DNA of 18,462 nt from JAABTH01 sp964492615 (GTDB lineage Bacteria; Bacillota; Dethiobacteria; DTU022). Position 1 is the stretch's first letter. The number at the start of each line of letters is the position of its first letter. Below are positions 1 to 6,989 of this stretch, one piece after another. Below the pieces are notes generated by a model. That model saw only the letters and a list, made by a program, of their open reading frames with translations. It ran no database searches and had not been told where the DNA came from. The stretch spans positions 1 through 18,462 of the forward strand of contig CAZBKZ010000048.1 in NCBI GenBank assembly GCA_964492615.1, written 5' to 3'. Both the position numbers and the translations under genes were made by a program.

Positions 1-1177
1 GGACAGTTGAAACAGAAAATTTACGGGCTTCATTCGGAACATAATCAAGATCGCAGTCCGGGTCGGGGTTTTCATAATTTATAGTGGGGTGAATAGCCTC
101 GTTCTTAAAAGAGAGCAGGCAGGCGATCAGTTCAACTGCTCCTGCAGCACCAAGTAAATGTCCGGTCATTGATTTGGTCGAGCTTATTGCAATTTTATGA
201 GCATGTTTACCAAAGACTTTCTTTATGGCCATTGTTTCAATTTTATCATTATGTTCTGTTGATGTCCCGTGCGCGTTGATATAATCAATTGCATCGGGCT
301 GCAGACCTGCATCGCTCAGGGCTCGTTCCATGCAGAGACATGCGCCCTTGCCTTCCGGGTCTGGCGCGGTAATATGATAAGCGTCACCGGACATCCCGTA
401 ACCGGTAATCTCACCATAGATATGCGCCTGACGGGCAAGAGCCCTGTCAAGATCTTCGAGGATAACGATTCCTGCTCCCTCACTGATTACAAACCCGTCA
501 CGATCCCTGTCGAAGGGCCGTGAAGCTTTTTCAGGCTCATCATTACGTTGAGATAGAGCCCTGGCTGCACTGAAACCTGAATAGGCCAGATGGCTGATAG
601 CTGCTTCAGCTCCACCGGCAACCATAAGGTCAGCATCACCACGGCGGATTATGTTGCACGCATCACCTATAGCATGGCTGCCTGATGCACAGGCAGTAAC
701 GGTTGTTGCATTTGGCCCCCGAAGCCCCAGGGTCATAGATACATAACCAGACCCCATGTTTGCAATCAGGGCAGGTACAAGAAAAGGACTGACCCGGCGG
801 GGGCCTTTTTCGAAAAGTACCTGCAGCTGAGTTTCAATAGTTCTTATGCCGCCAATCCCCGAGCCGATCAACACACCTGCTCTATCCGGATCATTCGCCG
901 ACCCGTCGAGCTTGGCATCCTGCCAGGCTTGCACTGCCGCTGCAACCGCAAGTTGGGTAAAACGATCAATTTTTTTTGCTTCCCTTTTTTCCAGCCATTT
1001 GTGGGGATCGAAATCCTTGATCTCTCCACCGATTTTTGTAGGGTATGCGGATACGTCTATTATATTTTCAACCAGTGAAATACCACTTTTCCCTGCAACA
1101 AGATTTTTCCACAGGGTTTCCTTGTCCAACCCCAAAGGGGTTACTGCTCCAATCCCGGTTATTACTACTCTGCGCAT
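1..1177 (-). CDS. fabF: 3-oxoacyl-ACP synthase II (KAS II), 3' end cut by window edge
   Basis: Condensing enzyme that elongates acyl-ACP with malonyl-ACP in type II fatty-acid synthesis, in the cytosol. The frame opens at an ATG (1175-1177) after an AGAGGTG ribosome site and stays open to the left edge, giving 392 residues beginning MRRVVITGIG. Conserved sites fall at the family's standard numbering: nucleophile C163 in TACASG, H303 in NAHGTST and H340 in KSMTGH. Roughly the last 20 residues, including the glycine-rich C-terminal motif, lie outside the window. It is the last visible gene of a minus-strand fabH-fabD-fabG-fabF run and starts 18 bp after fabG. The usual acpP between fabG and fabF is absent. 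The identification is firm; only the C-terminus is unseen. Confidence 0.97.
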   Translation of the reverse strand, partial: MRRVVITGIGAVTPLGLDKETLWKNLVAGKSGISLVENIIDVSAYPTKIGGEIKDFDPHKWLEKREAKKIDRFTQLAVAAAVQAWQDAKLDGSANDPDRAGVLIGSGIGGIRTIETQLQVLFEKGPRRVSPFLVPALIANMGSGYVSMTLGLRGPNATTVTACASGSHAIGDACNIIRRGDADLMVAGGAEAAISHLAYSGFSAARALSQRNDEPEKASRPFDRDRDGFVISEGAGIVILEDLDRALARQAHIYGEITGYGMSGDAYHITAPDPEGKGACLCMERALSDAGLQPDAIDYINAHGTSTEHNDKIETMAIKKVFGKHAHKIAISSTKSMTGHLLGAAGAVELIACLLSFKNEAIHPTINYENPDPDCDLDYVPNEARKFSVSTV

Positions 1178-1195
1178 TGATACACCTCTGTTCAG

Positions 1196-1939
1196 TTACA
1201 TGATCAGGCCGCCGTCAACGGCGATGACCTGTCCGGTAATGTAATTGGCCCCGGAAGCCAAAAATAGTACAGTTTCTGCCACATCTTCCACTGAACCCAG
1301 GCGGCCGAGTGGGATTTGACTCTTTACAGCATCTGTTATAGATGCAGGGAGTTTCGATGTCATATCTGTTTCAATGAAGCCTGGCGCAACAGCGTTCACC
1401 GTGATGTTGCGTGATCCTACTTCTTTAGCCAGACTGCGGGTGAAGGCAATTATACCACCTTTAGAGGCGGCATAGTTGGTTTGGCCGCTGTTGCCGTGAA
1501 TCCCTGCGACAGAGGCAATGTTTATAATTCTGCCTCCTTTTTTTGCTTTTAGCATTGGACGAAGCACTGCTTTACAGCAGTTAAATGTGCCGGTAAGATT
1601 TACATCAATCACGGCCTGCCACTCATCTGATTTCATTCTGGCGAGGATGTTGTCCCGGGTTATACCGGCGTTATTGACCAGGATATCTGGAACTCCAAAA
1701 TTATCAATACAGAAACTGATCATCTTTTCCGCCTCAGCGTATACTGCTATATCGGCCTGATAGATTGCAGCTTGACAACCTTCTTGCTTAATCAGTCTGC
1801 ACAGCTCTTCTGCTGAAGTTTTACTGCCGCTGTAGTTAACAATAACGTTTGCCCCTGCATGGGCCAGTGCTAAGGCAGTTGCCCGCCCTATACCGCGTGA
1901 AGCGCCTGTTACTATTGCAGTTTTCTCTTTGAGATTCAT
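1196..1939 (-). CDS. fabG: 3-oxoacyl-ACP reductase
   Basis: NADPH-dependent short-chain dehydrogenase that reduces 3-oxoacyl-ACP to 3-hydroxyacyl-ACP. The 247 residues match the usual FabG length. Visible elements are the nucleotide-binding TGASRGIG at 11-18, the NNAG motif near 89-92, and the catalytic set N114, S143, Y156 and K160 (YAASK). The C-terminus ends in GQVIAVDGGLIM, typical of the family. The ATG at 1937-1939 overlaps the fabD stop in an ATGA junction, which points to translational coupling. A GGAGAG ribosome site lies inside the end of fabD. The identification as FabG rather than another SDR rests on the fab context and full-length motif agreement. Confidence 0.97.
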   Translation of the reverse strand: MNLKEKTAIVTGASRGIGRATALALAHAGANVIVNYSGSKTSAEELCRLIKQEGCQAAIYQADIAVYAEAEKMISFCIDNFGVPDILVNNAGITRDNILARMKSDEWQAVIDVNLTGTFNCCKAVLRPMLKAKKGGRIINIASVAGIHGNSGQTNYAASKGGIIAFTRSLAKEVGSRNITVNAVAPGFIETDMTSKLPASITDAVKSQIPLGRLGSVEDVAETVLFLASGANYITGQVIAVDGGLIM

Positions 1940-2871
1940 TTTTTTACACTCTCCAGGTATTCATTTATCGCTCTGGCGCTGTCAAGCGCTACAGTTTTTG
2001 ATTCCGGTGATATTCTTTTCATCAGCCGGGCCGGCGAAGTGCCCGGGCCTATGGCTGCAAAATGGTTGAAACCGTAATGGAGCAGTTTTATCACCGATTG
2101 TTCCCAAAGGATGGGGTTACTCACCTGCTGAACCAGGTTGTTTTTTATCTTTTCTTTATGACAGGCTGGTTCGGCATCTATATTAAAGACAACCGTCATG
2201 TCGGGTTCGCTGAAAGGAACCTGGTCGAGTTCTGCCGCCAGTTTCTTCTCAATGGGCTTCAGAAGAGTGCTGTGAAAAGGTGTGCTTACCTTCAAAGGGG
2301 TGATTCTTTTAGCGCCTGCAGAGCTGGCCAGTTTACATGCTGCTGCCAGGGCTTTATTTTCACCGGAGATAACTATTTGACCTGGGCAATTAAAGTTGGC
2401 CGGCATAACAATACCAATCTTCGAAGCTTCCATACAGATATCCTTAACCTGCCTGTGATTAAGGCCCATTACGGCGGTCATGCCGCCCATTCCGGGTGGT
2501 GTTGCCTGCTGCATGAGTTTCCCGCGTTTTGCTACAAGCGGAAGGGCATCCCGAAATGATATGACTCCGGCAGCAACAAGAGCGCTGTATTCTCCCAGGC
2601 TTAAACCTGCTGCTCCTTCAGCATTAATGCCGTTTGCAACTAATATCCGTTGAATTGCCGTGCTGACTGTAAGGATTGCCGGCTGGGTTATGGATGTTTC
2701 TCCGAGCCTGTTGTCCGGGTCGCTGAAAATAATATCAATAAAACCGGGTCCCATTACTGATTCAGCTTCATCAAAAACCGCACGGGCTTCGCTGAATTCA
2801 TTATATATATCAAGTCCCATGCCGGGCTGTTGTGCTCCCTGACCGGGGAAAAGCAATGCTTTTTTTGTCAA
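1936..2871 (-). CDS. fabD: Malonyl-CoA:ACP malonyltransferase
   Basis: Loads malonyl groups from CoA onto acyl carrier protein, supplying the extender for FabH and FabF. The 311 residues match the family. The N-terminal GQGAQ lies at 10-14. The serine nucleophile is S91 in GLSLGEYSA, R116 is the carboxylate-binding arginine, and H200 in TPFHS is the catalytic histidine. The start is TTG (2869-2871), preceded by GAGGTG with a 5-nt spacer; no in-frame ATG sits near. It follows fabH after a 56-bp gap and shares an ATGA overlap with fabG. Confidence 0.97.
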   Translation of the reverse strand: MTKKALLFPGQGAQQPGMGLDIYNEFSEARAVFDEAESVMGPGFIDIIFSDPDNRLGETSITQPAILTVSTAIQRILVANGINAEGAAGLSLGEYSALVAAGVISFRDALPLVAKRGKLMQQATPPGMGGMTAVMGLNHRQVKDICMEASKIGIVMPANFNCPGQIVISGENKALAAACKLASSAGAKRITPLKVSTPFHSTLLKPIEKKLAAELDQVPFSEPDMTVVFNIDAEPACHKEKIKNNLVQQVSNPILWEQSVIKLLHYGFNHFAAIGPGTSPARLMKRISPESKTVALDSARAINEYLESVKK

Positions 2872-2927
2872 ATTTTCACCTCATCTGGTTTAATGTATCT
2901 TAAGCTAATGGTAAGCCAGATTACTTA

Positions 2928-3926
2928 TTACCACCTAATCAGCGCTCCGCCCCAGGTCAGACCTGACCCGAAACCAACCAGGGCTATCAGGTCATTTTCT
3001 CTTAGCCGACCTGATGTCAATTCTTCATGCAGGGTGATAGGGATGCTTGCCGATGAAGTGTTTCCGTAACGGTCCAGGTTCAGCGGTATTTTTTCTGTCG
3101 GCAAGCCAAGGCGTTTTTGGATATGCCTTATAATACGTTCGTTTGCCTGGTGAAGAAAAAGGTGGTCGAGCAGGTCAGATTTAAGAGCGTGACGTTCTAA
3201 AAGCTCGTACAGCGTATCTTCCACCACCCTGACGGCAAATTTGAAGATTTCATTGCCGTTCATTTTAATGGAATGCAGCTTAGCTGCGATGCTTTCTTCT
3301 GATGCAGGGTTTTTGCTGCCCCCGCCCGGGATATATAGTTCTTCAGCACCCCGCCCGTCAGAGCCAAGGATAATATCGATAATACCCCTGTTATCTTTTT
3401 CAGTATTAGCTTCGAGTAAAACAGCGCCTGCTCCGTCCCCGAACAGAACACAGGTAGAGCGATCCTGCCAATCGGTTACCCTGGATAAAACCTCTGATCC
3501 AATCACCAGGGCATTGCGGTATAAGCCACTGCTGATAAAGCTTTCAGCTGCAGCCAGACCATAAATAAAACCGCTGCAGCCGGCAGAGATGTCAAATGCT
3601 GCTGCCTTGTTTGCTTTTAACCCTGCCTGGACCAGGCAGGCGGTTGAGGGGGTGGGATAGTCGGGAGTTACAGTTGAAACAACTATCAAATCAAGGCCAG
3701 CAGGATCAAAGTGGGCCTTTTCCAGGGCCTGGGCTGATGCTTCTAAAGCAAGAGCAGAGCAGGCCAGCTCTTTTTCGAGAATTCGTCTTTCGCGGATACC
3801 AGTGCGGGAGATAATCCAGCTGTCGCTGGTATCAACCATTTTTTCCAGGTCTGAATTGGTTACAACCTTTTGCGGTATGGCCATTCCGGTTCCAGTGATT
3901 TTTGTCTTGTTTGCTTCTTTAGTCAT
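2928..3926 (-). CDS. fabH: 3-oxoacyl-ACP synthase III (KAS III)
   Basis: Initiates fatty-acid synthesis by condensing an acyl-CoA primer with malonyl-ACP. The 332 residues are standard length. The catalytic triad is visible: C117 in AGCSGF, H259 in HQAN and N289 in GNTSS. It is the first gene of the minus-strand fab operon, with a TTGACG/TATATA promoter about 55-83 bp upstream and an AGGGTGA ribosome site. Primer preference (acetyl versus branched acyl-CoA) cannot be judged from the sequence alone. Confidence 0.97.
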   Translation of the reverse strand: MTKEANKTKITGTGMAIPQKVVTNSDLEKMVDTSDSWIISRTGIRERRILEKELACSALALEASAQALEKAHFDPAGLDLIVVSTVTPDYPTPSTACLVQAGLKANKAAAFDISAGCSGFIYGLAAAESFISSGLYRNALVIGSEVLSRVTDWQDRSTCVLFGDGAGAVLLEANTEKDNRGIIDIILGSDGRGAEELYIPGGGSKNPASEESIAAKLHSIKMNGNEIFKFAVRVVEDTLYELLERHALKSDLLDHLFLHQANERIIRHIQKRLGLPTEKIPLNLDRYGNTSSASIPITLHEELTSGRLRENDLIALVGFGSGLTWGGALIRW

Positions 3927-3980
3927 AGCTGTGTTTTATCACCCTGATATGTTATAATCATTAAAGCTTAAATGACGTCT

Positions 3981-4009
3981 TATATAAATATAATTGATTT
4001 GTGCGTCAA
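3981..4009 (-). promoter_or_regulatory. Promoter of the fabHDGF operon
   Basis: On the minus strand the -35 TTGACG (4004-4009) and the -10 TATATA (3981-3986) are separated by exactly 17 bp. The predicted start lies about 45-50 nt upstream of the fabH ATG. Boxes match the sigma-A consensus at five and four of six positions. No transcript data support it. Confidence 0.55.
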
Positions 4010-4011
4010 TT
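3992..4011. promoter_or_regulatory. Inverted repeat in the fabH/fabK divergent promoter region, possible operator
   Basis: AATTGA and TCAATT form perfect 6-bp arms separated by 8 bp. The dyad covers the -35 box and part of the spacer of the fabH promoter, where a repressor would block RNA polymerase. It does not match the FapR or FabT consensus sites as I recall them, so the regulator is unknown. Short AT-rich dyads do occur by chance. Confidence 0.35.
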
Positions 4012-4070
4012 CAGCTCAATAGGTTGATTATACATAGATCACTAAACCCTGTCAAACAATATTCAAGGAG

Positions 4071-5009
4071 ATGATTATAATTAATATCTGTAACCTGATA
4101 AAAACCCGTTACCCGTTGATACAGGGTGGTATGGCCAATATTGCTGATCACCGGTTAGCTTCTGCTGTAAGTAATGGTGGTGCTCTCGGGATTATCGCCG
4201 CAGGTGGGGATGATCCGGAGAAAGTGCGGGAGGAGATTCGTCTCTACCGTAAGATAACCGACGCACCATTTGGTGTAAATATAATGTTGATGAGCCCTCA
4301 TGCCCGGGCAATTGCCCGGTTAGTTATTGAAGAAAATGTAAGTGTTGTAACTACCGGGGCAGGTAATCCAGGACAATATATTCCTGCCTGGAAAGAAGCC
4401 GGGATTATTTCTATACCGGTTATGCCGAGCGTTGCTTTTGCCCGACGCATGGAAAGAGCGGGAGCAAATGCGGTGATTGTCGAAGGAACCGAAGCTGGGG
4501 GTCACATCGGTGAGCTAACCACAATGGCTTTGGTGCCGCAGGTGGTAGATGCTGTATCGATACCTGTTATTGCCGCAGGAGGTATCGCCGATTATCGGCA
4601 GGTGCTCGCAGCTTTTGCCCTGGGAGCACAGGGCGTCCAGGCCGGTACAATATTTTTGTCCGCAGAGGAGTGCCCGGTTCATGAAAATTATAAACAGTAT
4701 GTAATCAGGGCAAAAGATACTGATACCATTGTTACAGGCAGGCAGACCGGAGCTCCGGTGCGGGTATTGAAAAACAGGATGGCCCGACAATATAATAAGC
4801 TTGCTGAGGAGGGAGCTGCCCTGGAAGAACTTGAGAAAATGACTCTCGGGTCTTTGAAAAGGGCAGTATTAGATGGAAATATCGATACTGGTTCTTTTAT
4901 GGCCGGGCAGGTTGCCGGTATGATTAACCGGGTGCGTCCTGTGTCGGAGATAATTAAATCGTTGTTTGAACCGGTTGATGAATATCGTCAGAAGCTGCAA
5001 ATACTATAA
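4071..5009 (+). CDS. fabK: Enoyl-ACP reductase II, FMN-dependent
   Basis: Reduces trans-2-enoyl-ACP in the final step of each elongation cycle. FabK is the flavoprotein alternative to FabI, common in Bacillota and insensitive to triclosan. The 312 residues form a TIM barrel of the nitronate monooxygenase/IMPDH type. Visible are YPLIQGGMA at 14-22, TTGAGNPG at 94-101, the EGTEAGGHIG segment with catalytic H145, and the FMN-phosphate loop IPVIAAGGI at 164-172. Start choice is awkward: AAGGAG (4065-4070) directly touches the ATG at 4071, leaving no spacer. An ATT at 4080 would have ideal spacing, but the ATG gives the family's usual N-terminal length. It is divergent from fabH and followed by fabZ 26 bp later. 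Confidence 0.95.
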   Translation: MIIINICNLIKTRYPLIQGGMANIADHRLASAVSNGGALGIIAAGGDDPEKVREEIRLYRKITDAPFGVNIMLMSPHARAIARLVIEENVSVVTTGAGNPGQYIPAWKEAGIISIPVMPSVAFARRMERAGANAVIVEGTEAGGHIGELTTMALVPQVVDAVSIPVIAAGGIADYRQVLAAFALGAQGVQAGTIFLSAEECPVHENYKQYVIRAKDTDTIVTGRQTGAPVRVLKNRMARQYNKLAEEGAALEELEKMTLGSLKRAVLDGNIDTGSFMAGQVAGMINRVRPVSEIIKSLFEPVDEYRQKLQIL

Positions 5010-5035
5010 ATATTTTGTTTGAGGAGATGCAGATA

Positions 5036-5464
5036 ATGATTTTGAACAGTAATCAAATTCAGGAGGTTATTCCTCACCGTTATCCCTTTTTGATGATAGA
5101 TCGAATTGTGAAACTTGAGCCGGGCTTAAGTGCTGTTGGTGAAAAAGCTGTATCTGCAAATGAAATGTATTTCACCGGTCATTTCCCACAGGAACATGTT
5201 ATGCCCGGAGTTTTGATTCTCGAGGCATTGGCCCAGACCGGGGCAGTGGCTATACTGTCGTGTGAAGAGCATAAGGGAAAAATTGCTTATTTTGCCGGGA
5301 TAAAAAAAGCGCGCTTCCGGGGCAAAGTGATCCCGGGGGATCTTCTGCGTCTAGAGGTAGAAATTGGCCGTTTCAAAGCCTCCCTGGGTATGGGGTCAGC
5401 CAGGGCTATAGTTGGTGAAAAGCTGGTTTGTGAAGCAGAATTAAGTTTTGCCCTGGGAAAATAA
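5036..5464 (+). CDS. fabZ: 3-hydroxyacyl-ACP dehydratase
   Basis: Hot-dog fold enzyme that dehydrates 3-hydroxyacyl-ACP to the enoyl-ACP used by FabK. From the ATG at 5036 it has 142 residues, the normal length. HRYPFLMIDR lies at 14-23, and the catalytic pair is H49 in TGHFP and E63 in LILEALAQ. I chose 5036 over in-frame upstream codons because GAGGAG (5021-5026) has a 9-nt spacer to it and because the protein then starts just before HRYPF as in homologs. It is probably cotranscribed with fabK. Confidence 0.96.
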   Translation: MILNSNQIQEVIPHRYPFLMIDRIVKLEPGLSAVGEKAVSANEMYFTGHFPQEHVMPGVLILEALAQTGAVAILSCEEHKGKIAYFAGIKKARFRGKVIPGDLLRLEVEIGRFKASLGMGSARAIVGEKLVCEAELSFALGK

Positions 5465-5506
5465 TATTTCTACTGTTTAAATTATGAATTATCGAAGTAT
5501 AGTTAG

Positions 5507-5515
5507 TGTTATAAT
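5507..5515 (+). promoter_or_regulatory. Extended -10 promoter for the heliorhodopsin gene
   Basis: TGTTATAAT is a perfect TGn plus TATAAT extended -10 element, 62 bp upstream of the ATG at 5577. No good -35 box sits 16-18 bp upstream, which is tolerated when the TGn motif is present. It suggests the gene is transcribed on its own, not only by read-through from fabZ. Confidence 0.55.
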
Positions 5516-5576
5516 CCAGGTAAGTCTTCCAATATTTTAAGCATACTTTTTAAAAATTTGATTGGAGAAGGCAAAT

Positions 5577-6758
5577 ATGAACAAAAAGTCATATACTTAC
5601 CCGGATGGTTCAAGGTACGAAGGTGAGTGGAAAGATAATGTTCGTCATGGTTATGGAGTTTGGAACCGACCTGACGGAACCAGGTATGTGGGTGAATGGA
5701 GAGAAAACAAGCCGGATGGATACGGTGCCCTGACCGGCCCTGATGGTGCGACATATGCCGGCACATGGAAAGCCGGAAAAAGAGATGGCCGGGGCACATT
5801 AACATTTGATGACGGTAAAATCCGGTTTGGCATTTGGAAAGAAGGCAGATATCTTGGTGAAGAAGAGGCAGCAGCAGGTGATATAGATCACTGCCGTGAA
5901 TTGGAACAGGATAATTGGGAACTCAAACAGAGAGTAGCTGCACTCGAGGAAGGTGTGCAAAAAGCTGGTAAAAACAAGAAGAAGGTTAGCTTTGCCTACC
6001 TTAAAAGGTTTAATGCTGTTATGGGTATACTTCATCTTGTCCAGGGATTATTAATGCTGATATTTGCCCTGCGTATTGATCAAGTCAGGGATTTTAAAAT
6101 ACCTGTCTGGTCTTATTTCCTGGAATTCAACAGTGATCTGATGCGCCTGGTAACCAGGCCGGAACAGATCGGAGAAGTACCATTTGCCATGTTTGTATCG
6201 TTCTTCCTGTTTCTTTCAGCGCTGGCGCACTTTATTATTGTATCTCCCGCTGCTAATGCTATTTACGTAAGAGATCTTCAAAAAGGGATCAATGTTTTTC
6301 GCTGGCATGAATACGCACTTAGTTCTTCGCTGATGATTGTATTAATTGCCATGCTTTTTGGCGTTTATGACATAGGTGCTTTAATTGCAATTTTTATTCT
6401 CAATGCATCTATGAACTGGTTTGGCCTTTTAATGGAAAAGATCAACCAGAACACAAAGAAAGTAAACTGGTCACCTTTTCTATTCGGCTGTTTTGCCGGT
6501 ATAGGGCCCTGGATAGTAATAATTATGCATGCCCTTGGTAATGCAGATCCTGCTGAAGTTCCCGGCTTTGTTTATGCGATTATCGCTTCATATTTTGTCT
6601 TTTTTAATCTATTTCCGATTAATATGGTTTTACAGTATAAGAAAGTAGGCAGATGGGCTGATTATCTTTATGGCGAAAGAGGTTATATTATTTTAAGCCT
6701 GGTGGCGAAAAGTGTATTAGCCTGGCTGGTTTTTTTCGGGGTTATGCAGCCTGTGTAG
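5577..6758 (+). CDS. MORN-repeat / heliorhodopsin fusion protein (type 3 rhodopsin)
   Basis: A 393-residue light-sensing candidate with three parts. Residues 6-94 are MORN repeats with an exact 23-residue period: YEGEW at 14, YVGEW at 37, YAGTW at 60 and a partial RFGIW at 83. Residues about 106-133 look like a short coiled coil. Residues about 141-393 are a complete heliorhodopsin with seven hydrophobic helices (near 145-167, 201-224, 245-262, 266-286, 299-320, 329-352 and 369-390). Family hallmarks are FRWHEYALSSS, LNASM, GCFAGIGPW, VPGFVY and LSLVAKS. By recalled alignment to heliorhodopsin 48C12, K378 is the retinal Schiff-base lysine, E245 the counterion, and H153 and H218 the pocket histidines. 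Heliorhodopsins place the N-terminus in the cytoplasm, so the MORN part should be cytoplasmic. The start is ATG 5577 with GGAGAAGG upstream; a TTG at 5562 overlaps that site and is less likely. The signalling partner is unknown. Confidence 0.93.
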   Translation: MNKKSYTYPDGSRYEGEWKDNVRHGYGVWNRPDGTRYVGEWRENKPDGYGALTGPDGATYAGTWKAGKRDGRGTLTFDDGKIRFGIWKEGRYLGEEEAAAGDIDHCRELEQDNWELKQRVAALEEGVQKAGKNKKKVSFAYLKRFNAVMGILHLVQGLLMLIFALRIDQVRDFKIPVWSYFLEFNSDLMRLVTRPEQIGEVPFAMFVSFFLFLSALAHFIIVSPAANAIYVRDLQKGINVFRWHEYALSSSLMIVLIAMLFGVYDIGALIAIFILNASMNWFGLLMEKINQNTKKVNWSPFLFGCFAGIGPWIVIIMHALGNADPAEVPGFVYAIIASYFVFFNLFPINMVLQYKKVGRWADYLYGERGYIILSLVAKSVLAWLVFFGVMQPV

Positions 6759-6843
6759 TAACTGATTGCCTGTTCATTACTCAAAACATTTTCATAACCG
6801 GATTTCATAAAGTTGCTTAATTAAAAATTTTATTTAAAGAAAG

Positions 6844-6895
6844 CCGGATCCGGATCTGATTGCAATTATTAATACAGACCTGGATCCGGATTTTT
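6844..6895 (+). terminator. Intrinsic terminator after the heliorhodopsin gene
   Basis: Arms at 6844-6858 and 6875-6889 pair over 15 bp with one G-U wobble and one A-C mismatch, around a 16-nt AT-rich loop. They are followed by five T at 6891-6895. Each arm contains GGATCCGG. The hairpin lies 85 bp past the stop codon and separates the gene from lepA. Confidence 0.75.
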
Positions 6896-6901
6896 ATGTT
6901 G

Positions 6902-6907
6902 TATAAT
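6902..6907 (+). promoter_or_regulatory. Candidate -10 box of the lepA promoter
   Basis: A perfect TATAAT lies just past the preceding terminator and 82 bp before the lepA TTG start. No clear -35 or TGn element accompanies it, so the call rests on the -10 box and on the need for a new promoter after the terminator. Confidence 0.35.
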
Positions 6908-6989
6908 AGGTTTTAGAAAAAAATTATTTTTGCAGACAGCGGGATCTCTAATAAGCTTGCTGAACTGGAAAAGATTAGGAGTTTATAAG

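Noticed and set aside
846..1244. 132-codon plus-strand open frame opposite fabF and the end of fabG
   Set aside because: It is a mirror frame of two catalytically complete fab genes and has no motif or ribosome site of its own.
2062..2559. 165-codon plus-strand open frame opposite fabD
   Set aside because: It lies wholly antisense to the well-supported fabD, lacks a convincing ribosome site and resembles no family.
6930..6989. N-terminal extension of LepA by 20 residues
   Set aside because: No ribosome site precedes 6930, while AGGAG is correctly spaced for TTG 6990 and the resulting 599 residues fit the family.
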